Assembly: GCF_004005475.1 (NCBI RefSeq)
Contig: NZ_RZTZ01000008.1
Coordinates: forward strand, 62,001 to 126,000
DNA: 64,000 nt
Direction of reading: 5' to 3'
Source of the DNA: Niallia taxi
GTDB taxonomy: Bacteria > Bacillota > Bacilli > Bacillales > Cytobacillaceae
In this document: positions 1 to 7,895 of the stretch, piece after piece
Layout of the letters: every line of letters starts with the position of its first letter
Position numbering within the stretch: position 1 is the first letter of the stretch
Notes under the pieces: model-generated
The model's input: only the letters and a program-made list of their open reading frames with translations
Databases searched by the model: none
What the model was told of the DNA's origin: nothing
Program-made: the position numbers and the translations under genes

Positions 1-401
1 TAAAAGAGGGATATATACTGCGTGTAAGCGAAGACTTGCTGCGCATTATGGAAATGACGACAGGACAATTTGCTGTTACCTTCCCGATTACAGTTCAGGA
101 TATAACTCCATACGGCAATGGACTCTATCATATTAACTCAATCCTTCAGCCAGCTGTTGCGACACATGTACCAGTTGTTGGGGTAGCAATTACAGCACAA
201 TCGGTTGTTCCTGGTTGTGGAACAGGAGCAAGTCATGAAACAGATATTGCAGATGCTGTTCGCTTCGCTGTGGAAACAGCGAAGGAAGCAACAAATGGAA
301 CATGTCAGTTTTATAGTGATGCTGAATTTAGTCAAATAACAGAGCTTTATGGTTCAATGAAAAAGCTGCAAACAATGGGTGAAAAGGCATCACAACAATA
401 A
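1..401 (+). CDS. DUF1177 domain protein, C-terminal part
   Basis: The reading frame is already open at the left edge, so the start lies outside the window; about 132 C-terminal residues remain. The sequence (ITVQDITPYGNG, a glycine/cysteine-rich VVPGCGTGASHETDIADAV stretch) fits the DUF1177 family, whose members usually lie beside AroM-type and peptidase genes. That is the context here: an AroM protein follows 50 bases downstream and an aminopeptidase after that. The biochemical function is not known; the neighbours suggest peptide or amino-acid metabolism. No signal peptide or membrane segment is visible in the part present. Confidence 0.7.
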   Translation, partial: KEGYILRVSEDLLRIMEMTTGQFAVTFPITVQDITPYGNGLYHINSILQPAVATHVPVVGVAITAQSVVPGCGTGASHETDIADAVRFAVETAKEATNGTCQFYSDAEFSQITELYGSMKKLQTMGEKASQQ

Positions 402-407
402 GAGGAG

Positions 408-432
408 GAAGAGGAGGTTCCTCTTCTTTTTC
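408..432 (+). terminator. Hairpin between DUF1177 and aroM-like genes
   Basis: A perfect 8-bp stem (GAAGAGGA / TCCTCTTC) with a 3-base loop is followed by TTTTCTTT. It lies in the short gap between two genes of one operon, so it is more likely a partial terminator or attenuator that lowers downstream expression than a full stop. Confidence 0.5.
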
Positions 433-450
433 TTTAAATGGAGGGTTATG

Positions 451-1122
451 ATGGAAAGACTTGGGATGATAACGATAGGACAAGCTCCACGTATGGATGT
501 TGCACCAATTCTTGAGAAATATTTACATGGACGAGCAGAACTCCTTCAAGCTGGCGTACTGGATGGCATGACAAAGGAATTTATTGAGCAAAACTTGTTT
601 CCGGAAGAAAATGATTATGTACTTACCTCAAGACTAACAACAGGTGAATCTGTTATCATGTCAAGAGAGAAAATCAAGCCGATATTGCAGCAGAAAATTA
701 ACGATTTAGAGAACAAGGGGATTAAAAGTATTCTGTTGCTTTGCACAGGAGTGTTTCCTGGCCTCACTACGGAAAGCGCTTATTTAATTGAACCAGATCA
801 CATAATCCCGCCGACAGTAAAAGCATTAGTAGGTCATAGACGTTTTGGCGTAATTGTTCCATTGCCAGAACAAAAGACGAACTTAAAGCCGAAATACTCA
901 CCATATGAATTGAATCCATCGTTTGCTGTTGCTTCACCATATGAAGGCGATAAAGAGAGCTTTGTGCATGCTGCCAATGAATTGAAAGACAATGTAGACG
1001 TTATCCTGCTCGATTGTATGGGATACACAGAGCAAGCACGGGATATTGTCGCAAATACAACTGGATTACCAGTTATATTGTCTAATGCGATTATGGCAAA
1101 GCTAGTTGCAGAACTTGTTTAA
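451..1122 (+). CDS. AroM family protein
   Basis: About 223 residues with the opening RLGMITIGQAPRMDV typical of AroM family proteins, and a mid-protein LLLCTGVFPGL motif where the family has its conserved CTG turn. It resembles the Asp/Glu/hydantoin racemase-like fold, but the reaction is not known. ATG codons lie at 448 and 451; GGAGGG at 440-445 gives better spacing to 451. It lies between the DUF1177 gene and an M29-like aminopeptidase (13-base gap), a set found together in other Firmicutes, often with an oligopeptide transporter. Confidence 0.8.
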   Translation: MERLGMITIGQAPRMDVAPILEKYLHGRAELLQAGVLDGMTKEFIEQNLFPEENDYVLTSRLTTGESVIMSREKIKPILQQKINDLENKGIKSILLLCTGVFPGLTTESAYLIEPDHIIPPTVKALVGHRRFGVIVPLPEQKTNLKPKYSPYELNPSFAVASPYEGDKESFVHAANELKDNVDVILLDCMGYTEQARDIVANTTGLPVILSNAIMAKLVAELV

Positions 1123-1135
1123 TAGGAGGATTACA

Positions 1136-2080
1136 ATGAGCGAAAAATTAGTAGAAATCAGTAAAAATGTTTTAGTGAACTGTCTTGGTTTACGAAAGGG
1201 AGAAAGCTTCCTTGTCGTGGCTGATGATGTAAAAAAGGAATTAGCTGAATCCTTATATGAAGCTGGTAAATTACTCGGTGCAGAAGCTATGCTAGTTGTG
1301 ATGAAAGAAAGGGATAAGTCTGGACAGGAACCGCCAGCCCCGATTGCTCTAGCTATGAGCAGGTCAGATGTCGTAGTGTGTGTGACCCAGCATTCCTTGA
1401 CACATACACAAGCAAGAAAAAATGCGGCAGCTGCAGGAGCACGACTTGCAACAATGCCAGGTATAACAGAAGACATGTTTTTGGAGGGGGCAATCGCAGC
1501 TGATTATGTAAAAGTAAAAGCATTAACAGAAAAGTATACAGACATATTGTCAAAAGGGAATAGTATCAAAATAGAAAAGGGCGGATATGTTCTTTCCTTT
1601 TCGATAAATGGCCGCGAAGGGATTCCGAGTACTGGGATGTATGTAAACAGTGGTGAATCAGGTAATCTGCCATCAGGAGAAGCATATATTGCACCGATAG
1701 AAGGAAGTGCAGCTGGCCAAATTTTAATTGATGGCTCCATTGCAGGAATTGGGCAATTAGAGTCACCTGTCCTCCTGACAATTGAAAATGGGCGAATTAT
1801 AAAGGCCGAGGGAGAACAAAGTGACAAGCTCCTCGCCATTTTAGGGGAAGAAGATGGCAGATTGCTATGTGAATTTGGGATTGGTACAAATGATAAAGCC
1901 AGAATTACAGGAGTTGTCCTGGAGGATGAAAAGGTGTATGGCACCATCCATGTAGCGTTTGGCAGTAACAATACATTCGGTGGAACAATAGCTGCAGGTG
2001 TACATATTGATGGTGTTGTCACGAAGCCAACAGTTTATATCGATGATAATGTAATAATTGATAATGGTGAACTAAACTAA
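1136..2080 (+). CDS. M29-like leucyl aminopeptidase (aminopeptidase T type)
   Basis: A 314-residue protein resembling the M29 / leucyl-aminopeptidase group of metallo-aminopeptidases, expected to remove N-terminal residues from peptides in the cytoplasm. Candidate metal ligands are in the C-terminal half: Glu in GEAYIAP, Glu in LLCEFGIGTN, His in GTIHVAFG and His/Asp in GVHIDGV. AGGAGGA at 1124-1130 sets the ATG at 1136. It is the last gene of the DUF1177-AroM operon and is followed by a terminator. It is shorter than classical M29 enzymes (about 400 residues), so it belongs to the shorter branch; metal and substrate are inferred. Confidence 0.75.
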   Translation: MSEKLVEISKNVLVNCLGLRKGESFLVVADDVKKELAESLYEAGKLLGAEAMLVVMKERDKSGQEPPAPIALAMSRSDVVVCVTQHSLTHTQARKNAAAAGARLATMPGITEDMFLEGAIAADYVKVKALTEKYTDILSKGNSIKIEKGGYVLSFSINGREGIPSTGMYVNSGESGNLPSGEAYIAPIEGSAAGQILIDGSIAGIGQLESPVLLTIENGRIIKAEGEQSDKLLAILGEEDGRLLCEFGIGTNDKARITGVVLEDEKVYGTIHVAFGSNNTFGGTIAAGVHIDGVVTKPTVYIDDNVIIDNGELN

Positions 2081-2085
2081 TTAAA

Positions 2086-2122
2086 GGCGCTATAAGCTTA
2101 AGTAGCTCATGGCGCCATTTTT
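2086..2122 (+). terminator. Terminator after the aminopeptidase gene
   Basis: GGCGC at the left arm pairs with GCGCC at the right arm, with a second AGCT/AGCT helix inside, followed by ATTTTTTAT. It closes the DUF1177-AroM-aminopeptidase operon. Confidence 0.7.
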
Positions 2123-2202
2123 TATGTGGGTTCAGTTTAATTAGGTACAATATAAAAAAAATCAGGATAATAACCGAAATGTATAACAAGGAGGAGTGTC
2201 AT

Positions 2203-2268
2203 GTGAAAATGACACAAAATTTCAAGATGTGTGGACATGCTCATCCAATACAACACAAAGCAAAATAA
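2203..2268 (+). CDS. Possible 21-residue leader or micropeptide
   Basis: A textbook ribosome site AAGGAGG (2189-2195) is followed by an ATG at 2201 that stops at once (ATG TGA) and a GTG at 2203 that opens a 21-codon frame (VKMTQNFKMCGHAHPIQHKAK). The overlapping ATGTGA start/stop is unusual. It could be a short leader, a micropeptide, or the 5' remnant of a decayed gene whose frame continues at 2231. Only the ribosome site supports it. Confidence 0.25.
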   Translation: MKMTQNFKMCGHAHPIQHKAK

Positions 2269-2527
2269 AATAGAAAAAAATACAATGGTAGCAGGAAGCT
2301 CTAAGCTTTTTATCAGCAACCCTTTTAAACAAAGCAATGGTAATATAATCAACAATAATTTCTATTACTTAAGTGACGGAGAGAAAGAAACACGTTGGAT
2401 ATGGGAAATGAACGAAATAAAGGGCTTCAGCAGTTATAAGAAGAAAAGCAGCCAGGACAGTAAAAGTGTCTTTAAAAAGCCTAAGTTTAAGAATGAAAGT
2501 AAACGAGATTTACGACTGACAAAGTAA
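2231..2527 (+). CDS. Doubtful basic small ORF
   Basis: A 98-codon frame rich in Lys, Ser and Asn, with no family I recognise and no ribosome site before its GTG (2231) or the internal ATG at 2285. The strong ribosome site at 2189 belongs to another frame, so this could be a frameshifted remnant of a gene starting near 2203. The rest of the 2123-2716 gap is AT-rich with no other feature I can support. Confidence 0.2.
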   Translation: MDMLIQYNTKQNKIEKNTMVAGSSKLFISNPFKQSNGNIINNNFYYLSDGEKETRWIWEMNEIKGFSSYKKKSSQDSKSVFKKPKFKNESKRDLRLTK

Positions 2528-2716
2528 TCTTCACCCCCAATGTTACGGTAATGAGGGAAAGCTAATATTAGTTTACATAATTATTTTATAGTTGACTGAT
2601 AGGAATAAATACTTAGTTATGTAAAATTTCCGAATACTAGAAACTTTATCTTTATTTGACCGTAGAATGTATAGTATTTTTTCGGCAATTCCGTTAATTA
2701 AAAACGAGGTGATAGT

Positions 2717-3916
2717 ATGTGGAATATATCAATCAATGCAAAGAAGGCTTTTTCGAAATGTACAGCCCTGCCGATACATGAAACAGATGAAGATTGGGAG
2801 ATTACGTTAAGGGAAGCAAACGAAGAAGGAGAAGATATACATACAACTCTTAAAGCTGAGCTAAAGGAAGCAAAAGCGGAATTAATGCAAGTTTTGCCGA
2901 GCCGCTTTATCCCATTTTTAGAAAATGGTACGTTGAATCAGCCGGTTCTCCCTAAGGATGTGCGTAACGATTATTTACAGTGGGTTAGAAAGCAGGAAGA
3001 AATTTTTGAAAAGCTATTAGAGGCTGCCTATGATCAATCAGAGAAGGCAGCAGCGAACTTACCACCAACAGCTTAAGCTGTTTTGACAGAAGGATTTCAT
3101 GATGCGATTATAGAGCGTGTGGAAAGAGAGGGGGAAAACCTTCATCTTTTTATTAATACAGAAAGTGGCTTTTATAATAAGTCATATGTACACTTAGTCT
3201 TACTCAATGTATTAACCGAATTTGCAGAAATGCCGCTGCAGACAGGGCAGTATATGATATATGATGAGCTAATGAGAATAAAGGATGGCTATGCTCTTCG
3301 TGTGTTATTCGATGCACCGGAATCAGAATGGACCATAAGCATGAAGAGTATAGAAGCCTCTTGCTATTACCGACCGGCTTTTTATACTATATATCATAAT
3401 GAAGAGATGGGGGAAGAATTATCCTTTGAAGATTATTTAAAGCAGCTAAATCATCCTGACCATAACTATTGGCTAATTACACCTGATGTTAGCTGTCCGA
3501 TAAAAATTGATTCCCATGAAGTCATATTAGAAAATGGCAAAATGTCCTTTAAAGAGGACAAAATAATTATTTCAGTCGCAAACAGTCGTTATGTATACAA
3601 CATGGATGAATATCATCCAATCAACTTTATCTTTACTGAAACGTACGAAGATCCATATGCTCAAAATAATGAACCTTTACCTCAGGAAGAAATAGAATCT
3701 GCCATTTTAGGTAATGATTTGGAATTGCAAGTGCGTGCATGGAATACATTGTTTTCCAATCCTATGAATCATGTCGACTTAATTAACAACGTATTACTTC
3801 AAACAGAGATTTCAGAAGAAAATGAAATGCTGCTTGCTGTTTTTATTAGTGAGTTTAATGAAAAAGGCATCCTCACAGAAGAAGTTATCGAAAAGTTTCA
3901 ATCAATGATTGATTAG
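2717..3916 (+). pseudogene. DUF4085 family gene split by an in-frame stop
   Basis: Two open frames in the same reading frame are separated only by a TAA at 3074-3076. The first (119 codons, ATG at 2717 after GAGGTGAT) contains DEDWEITLREANEEG and the LPSRFIPFLENGTLNQP block. The second (from about 3077) continues with TEGFHDAIIERVEREGENL, YMIYDEL and YYRPAFYTIYHNE. Together they make about 400 residues, the order and length expected of one DUF4085 protein, a Bacillus family of unknown function. No ribosome site precedes the second part; its TTG at 3083 is 7 bases after the stop. I therefore call one gene with a nonsense mutation, with the N-terminal piece possibly still made. A sequencing error at one base would also explain it. 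Confidence 0.75.
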
Positions 3917-3937
3917 CTGTAACCAGACTTTAAACAG

Positions 3938-3970
3938 AGCTGCCAATTGGCAGTTTCTTTGATTTTTACT
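3938..3970 (+). terminator. Terminator after the DUF4085 gene
   Basis: The perfect palindrome CTGCCAATTGGCAG (3940-3953) is followed by TTTCTTTGATTTTT. The remaining sequence to 4198 is AT-rich; it holds a 9-bp inverted repeat, AAAGGTATT (4058-4066) with AATACCTTT (4085-4093), and at 4179-4186 an AGGAGGGG ribosome site that now faces the insertion element. Confidence 0.6.
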
Positions 3971-4199
3971 ATTTATAACGTATTTATTCTGTTAAAATAT
4001 GTTATGTTAGGCATTCTTTACAACAATGAAATTATAGTGATTAAGGGAGGGGGAATCAAAGGTATTTTATCTAAATCTAAAATCAATACCTTTATTTCGA
4101 GATTTTTCATTAATTCTGTCAATAGAGTGTTCTGAATATTGAGTAAAAAAATAAAGAGATTTTAATTAGAGGGGAAATAGGAGGGGTAAAGCTGTTTGA

Positions 4200-4223
4200 A
4201 TAAATTTATATAAATCTATATAT
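4200..4223 (+). repeat. IS607 left terminal inverted repeat
   Basis: This AT-rich 24-mer matches the reverse complement of 6114-6137 at 21 of 24 positions. It lies just inside the left end of the element and is the likely TnpA binding region. Confidence 0.6.
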
Positions 4224-4274
4224 TTCTATTGATAATCTTTAGATTGCTTGATAGTGTGTAGTCGAGGTGAAAAA

Positions 4275-4898
4275 ATGAAACTATATTCTATCAGCCAGTT
4301 CGCTGAAAAAATCGGAGTTACTGCTCATACACTGAGGGTTTGGCATAAAGAAGAAAAGCTGATTCCCGCGAAAATTACAGATGGTGGTACCCGTTACTAC
4401 TCTCAAGAACAACTTGATAATTATTTTGGAATCAAGCGCATTCAAAAGGAGAAAAAAGTGATTGGGTATTGTCGAGTCAGTTCTTATAAGCAAAAAGACG
4501 ATTTGGAACGACAAACAGAAAACGTCAAGAAATATATGATTGCCAAAGGTTATCAGTTTGAAATTATTACAGACATAGGTAGTGGAATCAATTACAACAA
4601 AAAAGGATTGAATAAATTAATCGAAATGATTGTATCAGGTGAAGTGTCTAAAATTGTGATTCTTTACAAGGATAGGCTGATTCGTTTCGGATACGAATTG
4701 ATTGAAAAAATCGGTCAACTCTATGGTGTTGAAATTGAAATTATTGATAATTCAGAAAAGTCTAGTGAGCAAGAACTTGTTGAAGATATGATTCAGATTG
4801 TAACTGTGTTTTCTTGCGGTCTTCAAGGAAAACGTGCTAATCAAGCCAAGAAGATGATAGAGGAGTTGGTTGAGAATGATTCTATCAAAGAAGATTAG
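4275..4898 (+). CDS. tnpA: IS607 family transposase TnpA (serine recombinase)
   Basis: A 207-residue protein. Residues 1-55 form a MerR-like winged helix (LYSISQFAEKIGVTAHTLRVW); the rest is a serine resolvase domain with the catalytic YCRVSS motif (Ser69 or Ser70), and LERQTENVKKYMIAKGY and LYKDRLIRFGYELIE blocks. This order, with the DNA-binding domain first, distinguishes IS607 recombinases from ordinary resolvases. It acts on the element ends to excise and insert the IS at GG-containing targets. GAGGTG at 4264-4269 precedes the ATG at 4275. Its 3' end overlaps tnpB by 23 bases. The catalytic motifs are intact, so it may be active. Confidence 0.93.
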   Translation: MKLYSISQFAEKIGVTAHTLRVWHKEEKLIPAKITDGGTRYYSQEQLDNYFGIKRIQKEKKVIGYCRVSSYKQKDDLERQTENVKKYMIAKGYQFEIITDIGSGINYNKKGLNKLIEMIVSGEVSKIVILYKDRLIRFGYELIEKIGQLYGVEIEIIDNSEKSSEQELVEDMIQIVTVFSCGLQGKRANQAKKMIEELVENDSIKED

Positions 4899-5991
4899 GC
4901 TAAAGCCAACTCCCGAACAAGAAACATTGCTTTGGAAATCTGTTGGAACAGCACGATTTATTTATAATTGGACATTGAATCAGCAAGACATCAACTATTC
5001 AAGTGGTGGGAAATTCCTTTCAGACAATGTATTAAGAAAGGAATTAACCCAGCTAAAGAAAGGCGAGTTGATTTGGCTTAATGAGGTTTCAAATAATGTA
5101 GCTAAACAAGCAGTAAAAGACGCCTGTAACTCATTTAAAAGATTTTTCAAAGGGCAATCAAAGTTTCCAAGATACAAGAGTCGCAAACGTTCTAAACCAT
5201 CTTTCTACAATGATACCTCTAAGTTGAAAATAAAAGTTGGTCAAGTACTTATTGAGAAAATAGGCTGGATTCAAACGTCAGAACAAGTATCTATGGATTG
5301 TAAATACACGAATCCACGAGTAAGTTATGATGGAAAGTACTGGTATTTGTCGGTTGGGGTTGAGCAGATTTTTGAAGAAGTTGAATTAAAGGATTTCTCA
5401 CTAGGAATTGATGTTGGAATCAAAGATTTGGCAATTTGTTCAGATGGTTCAATATTCAAAAACATCAATAAAACTAGAACTGTTAAAAAATTAGAGAAAC
5501 GTCTGCGGAGGTTGCAACGAAAGGTTTCTCGTAAATACGAAAATAATAAGGAGGGAAACCGTTTCGCCAAAACGTGCAACATTATAAAAATCGAAAAACA
5601 AATTCGTTTACTACATAGACGATTGACGAATATCCGAAAAAATCATTTACATCAAACTACGTCTGCTATTGTGAAAACCAAACCAAGCAGAATCGTTATG
5701 GAAGATTTGAATGTAAGTGGGATGATGAAGAATAAGCATTTATCAAAAGCGATTGCTCAACAAGGTTTATATGAATTTGGAAGACAAATTCAATATAAGT
5801 GTGAGAAATATGGCATCGAATTTATAGAAGCCGATAGATGGTATCCTTCGTCAAAAACGTGTAGTAGTTGCGGTTCAATCAAAAAAGACTTGAAACTGTC
5901 AGACAGAAAGTATATCTGTCACTGTGGTTTCGAGCTAGATAGAGATTTGAATGCTTCCATTAACCTATCACGTTATCAATTAGCAATGTAA
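4876..5991 (+). CDS. tnpB: RNA-guided endonuclease TnpB (IS607-associated)
   Basis: A 371-residue protein with the TnpB architecture: N-terminal KKIRLKPTPEQE, an arginine-rich bridge region (near residues 195-250), and a RuvC-like nuclease with all three acidic residues: Asp179 (GIDVGIKDL), Glu276 (VMEDLNVSG) and Asp357 (DRDLNAS). A zinc ribbon CSSCG...CHCG lies between the last two. Family members use an RNA from the element's right end to cut DNA and help retain the IS. AGAGGAG at 4858-4864 serves the ATG at 4876, inside the end of tnpA. No truncation is seen. Confidence 0.92.
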   Translation: MILSKKIRLKPTPEQETLLWKSVGTARFIYNWTLNQQDINYSSGGKFLSDNVLRKELTQLKKGELIWLNEVSNNVAKQAVKDACNSFKRFFKGQSKFPRYKSRKRSKPSFYNDTSKLKIKVGQVLIEKIGWIQTSEQVSMDCKYTNPRVSYDGKYWYLSVGVEQIFEEVELKDFSLGIDVGIKDLAICSDGSIFKNINKTRTVKKLEKRLRRLQRKVSRKYENNKEGNRFAKTCNIIKIEKQIRLLHRRLTNIRKNHLHQTTSAIVKTKPSRIVMEDLNVSGMMKNKHLSKAIAQQGLYEFGRQIQYKCEKYGIEFIEADRWYPSSKTCSSCGSIKKDLKLSDRKYICHCGFELDRDLNASINLSRYQLAM

Positions 5992-6138
5992 CAATAACCA
6001 GTTAATGCTAATATGTAGGATTCGTTGTATCCGAATTTAAGCCTTTTGAGTGTCATATCAAACGTTAGTAGCTTCGGCAAGGATGGACACGTTGAAGAAG
6101 GAAGTAAACGTAGATTTATAGATTTCTATAAGTTTATG
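5992..6138 (+). ncRNA. Candidate TnpB guide (omega) RNA region
   Basis: In TnpB elements the guide RNA is made from the 3' end of tnpB and the right end of the element, and the guide is the flanking DNA. The 147 bases after tnpB have no gene and contain local pairing (for example GGATTCG with CGAATTT around 6018-6041). The guide would then be the first bases of the ltrA region, from about 6139. Boundaries are inferred from the family. Confidence 0.35.
6114..6137 (-). repeat. IS607 right terminal inverted repeat
   Basis: Partner of the left repeat at 4200-4223, with three mismatches over 24 bases. The GG right after it (6138-6139) fits the GG core used by IS607 recombinases. Confidence 0.6.
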
Positions 6139-6154
6139 GCAACGGAATACAAAG

Positions 6155-7246
6155 GTGTTTGAAAAGAAAGTAACTTGGTTAGAGCTTTTCTATGATTTAT
6201 TATTTGTAGCGTCTGTCGCAGTTGCCACACATGTATTGATACATGTAGAAGACGGGCACATTCATACCGAATATTTATTTAAATTTGTATTGATTTTTGT
6301 TCCAATCTGGTGGGCATGGGTAGGACAAACTATGTTTGTTAACCGCTTTGGACAGGATTTATTTCATCAGCGCTTGTTTTTAATTCTGCAAATGTTTTTT
6401 GCATTAGTGATGACATCCAGTTTAAATGTTGATTTTGATCCATATTATCTTACCTTTTTAATAGGTTATATTGGCTTAAGAACAGTGACTGCTATACAGT
6501 ACCTTGTTGTCCAGCGCCTAGAAGAAGGAGCGCGAAAGGAAGCAGCACGGTACTTAGGAAAGTACTTTTGGATAGGAATTATTATCTCCTTATTTTCACT
6601 GTTCTTCGATTCGTGGGTTCGCTATTTTATCCTATATTTAGGTATTCTGATTGATATTATTGTGCCAATGCTGGGTCGAAAATACTTAGTTAAAGTCCCA
6701 ACTAATACCGCCCATTTGCTGGAGCGATTTGGCTTATTTACTATAATCCTTTTTGGTGAATCTCTTGTCAGTACACTGGCAGTTATTCAGCCTACCCAAG
6801 GAGATTGGCACTCCATAGGCTTTGCAGTCATATCGTTTGTACTGATTATCGCAATGTGGTGGCAATACTTCGATAACGTGGAGAAGAAGGTAGATAAATC
6901 AATCCAAACCGCTGGGCAAACAATCATCTATGGGCATCTCTTTATCTTAATGTCATTAAGTGCCGTAGCAGCATCAATCAGACTTTTGGTTTTACATGAA
7001 GTAGAATATTTCTTCAGCTTGTTCTTTATTTTCGGTTCCGTACTACTTTATTTTTTCGCAACAACGTTTGTATTCCATCAATACAGACATGTGCACCATC
7101 GCTTGAAAATATATCATTTGGGAATATTTTTAGGGATTCTCGGAGTATTTTTTATCTTTAATTTACTCGTCCCAGTACCTTCAATTGTTATAGTTGGAGA
7201 GATGACATTCTTTTTCATTGTGTATGCTAAGTTGACTACAACTTAG
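6155..7246 (+). CDS. ltrA: Low temperature requirement protein A (LtrA), 5' end altered
   Basis: A 363-residue polytopic membrane protein of the LtrA family, starting with the family hallmark KKVTWLELFYDLLFVASVA; about 10 hydrophobic segments and a GLFTIILFGESL motif follow. LtrA was first linked to growth at low temperature; its molecular role is unknown. The GTG at 6155 has no good ribosome site. An ATG at 6136 begins MATEYKGV in another frame and hits TGA, and removing one T in GTTTGAA would join it to EKKVTW. With the IS607 end a few bases upstream, the gene has probably lost its native initiation region and may carry a +1 frameshift. The body of the protein looks intact. Confidence 0.8.
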   Translation: MFEKKVTWLELFYDLLFVASVAVATHVLIHVEDGHIHTEYLFKFVLIFVPIWWAWVGQTMFVNRFGQDLFHQRLFLILQMFFALVMTSSLNVDFDPYYLTFLIGYIGLRTVTAIQYLVVQRLEEGARKEAARYLGKYFWIGIIISLFSLFFDSWVRYFILYLGILIDIIVPMLGRKYLVKVPTNTAHLLERFGLFTIILFGESLVSTLAVIQPTQGDWHSIGFAVISFVLIIAMWWQYFDNVEKKVDKSIQTAGQTIIYGHLFILMSLSAVAASIRLLVLHEVEYFFSLFFIFGSVLLYFFATTFVFHQYRHVHHRLKIYHLGIFLGILGVFFIFNLLVPVPSIVIVGEMTFFFIVYAKLTTT

Positions 7247-7307
7247 TAACAATGGTTATGTAGAGAAAGAAGAAGACATAAGCTATGTGAATAAGAGGTG
7301 ATCGGTT

Positions 7308-7751
7308 GTGAAATTTAATTCAAAAAAAGACTGGTGGCTGACACTTATCATATGGGGCGGAGCATTATTCGCAATCGGGAGCGGCATGTACGGCTTAATG
7401 GAAAAACCTGCGGACCTGTTTATCATTTTTATAGTCATTTTTGGTGCAATTATTGTTCCGTTGTTTATGCTGTGGATGTGGTTTACTACTTATTATATTT
7501 TAAACGAAGAGAATTTGATTATTAAGTACGGCCCTTTCAAATCAACTATTCCACTTCAAAGTATAAACAGGGTAAAGAAAACAAACAATCCACTATCAAG
7601 TCCTGCATTGTCATTAAAACGGGTTGAGATACATTATGATAAATATAATTCAGTATTCATTTCACCAGTTGACAGAGCTGAATTTATTGCATTGCTTTGT
7701 AAAAGGTGTCCACAAATAGAATACAGCAAATCAAAAACGCCAAAGTCTTGA
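7308..7751 (+). CDS. PH domain-containing membrane protein
   Basis: A 147-residue protein. Two N-terminal membrane segments (about 10-30 and 38-62) precede a cytoplasmic bacterial PH-like domain (TTYYILNEENLIIKYGPFKSTIPLQSI). This arrangement matches small bacterial PH-domain proteins of unknown function. GAGGTGAT at 7295-7302 supports the GTG at 7308. The last codons and stop form the left arm of the terminator that follows. Confidence 0.7.
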   Translation: MKFNSKKDWWLTLIIWGGALFAIGSGMYGLMEKPADLFIIFIVIFGAIIVPLFMLWMWFTTYYILNEENLIIKYGPFKSTIPLQSINRVKKTNNPLSSPALSLKRVEIHYDKYNSVFISPVDRAEFIALLCKRCPQIEYSKSKTPKS

Positions 7752-7768
7752 AGACTTTGGCGTTTTTG
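7733..7768. terminator. Strong terminator overlapping the PH-gene stop codon
   Basis: A near-perfect 17-bp stem (AAAAACGCCAAAGTCTT against its complement) with a single-base centre carries the TGA stop in its loop and ends in a T-run. It should work in both directions. Confidence 0.85.
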
Positions 7769-7817
7769 ATTTTTACATATGGATTGATTAGTATTTTTGC
7801 TGTATTCAGAAAATTAC

Positions 7818-7846
7818 TTGATTTTTCTAACTGATTAACATATCAT
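7818..7846 (+). promoter_or_regulatory. Promoter of the padR-MFS operon
   Basis: TTGATT (7818-7823) and TATCAT (7841-7846) are 17 bases apart, each close to the sigma-A consensus. The palindrome at 7851-7869 sits directly downstream, over the expected transcription start. Confidence 0.55.
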
Positions 7847-7850
7847 ATTG

Positions 7851-7869
7851 ATATATCAAGGTGATATAT
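7851..7869. promoter_or_regulatory. Palindromic operator, probably for PadR
   Basis: ATATATCA and TGATATAT form a perfect 8+8 inverted repeat around AGG. It covers the likely start site of the padR-MFS transcript, the arrangement expected for autorepression by a PadR dimer. Confidence 0.6.
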
Positions 7870-7895
7870 ATAATTGGAAATTATGGGGGTTAACT

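Larger units (their letters stand above)
4198..6138 (+). mobile_element. IS607-family insertion element (tnpA-tnpB)
   Basis: The element of about 1.9 kb carries a MerR-like/serine recombinase TnpA and a TnpB. Near the ends I see imperfect inverted repeats (4200-4223 against 6114-6137, 21 of 24 matching), which set the approximate limits. IS607 elements use a serine recombinase at a GG core and leave no classical target duplication, so the exact junctions cannot be read without an empty site. The right junction is a few bases from the 5' end of ltrA, and the left flank ends in an unused AGGAGGGG ribosome site, suggesting insertion between the ltrA ribosome site and its start codon. Confidence 0.85.

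Noticed and set aside
2137-2355. 72-codon frame on the minus strand
   Set aside because: It is antisense to a region with the plus-strand ribosome site, lacks its own, and shows no family resemblance.
3947-4135. 62-codon hydrophobic frame upstream of the IS607 element
   Set aside because: It starts inside the DUF4085 terminator, has no ribosome site, and its composition follows the AT-rich spacer.
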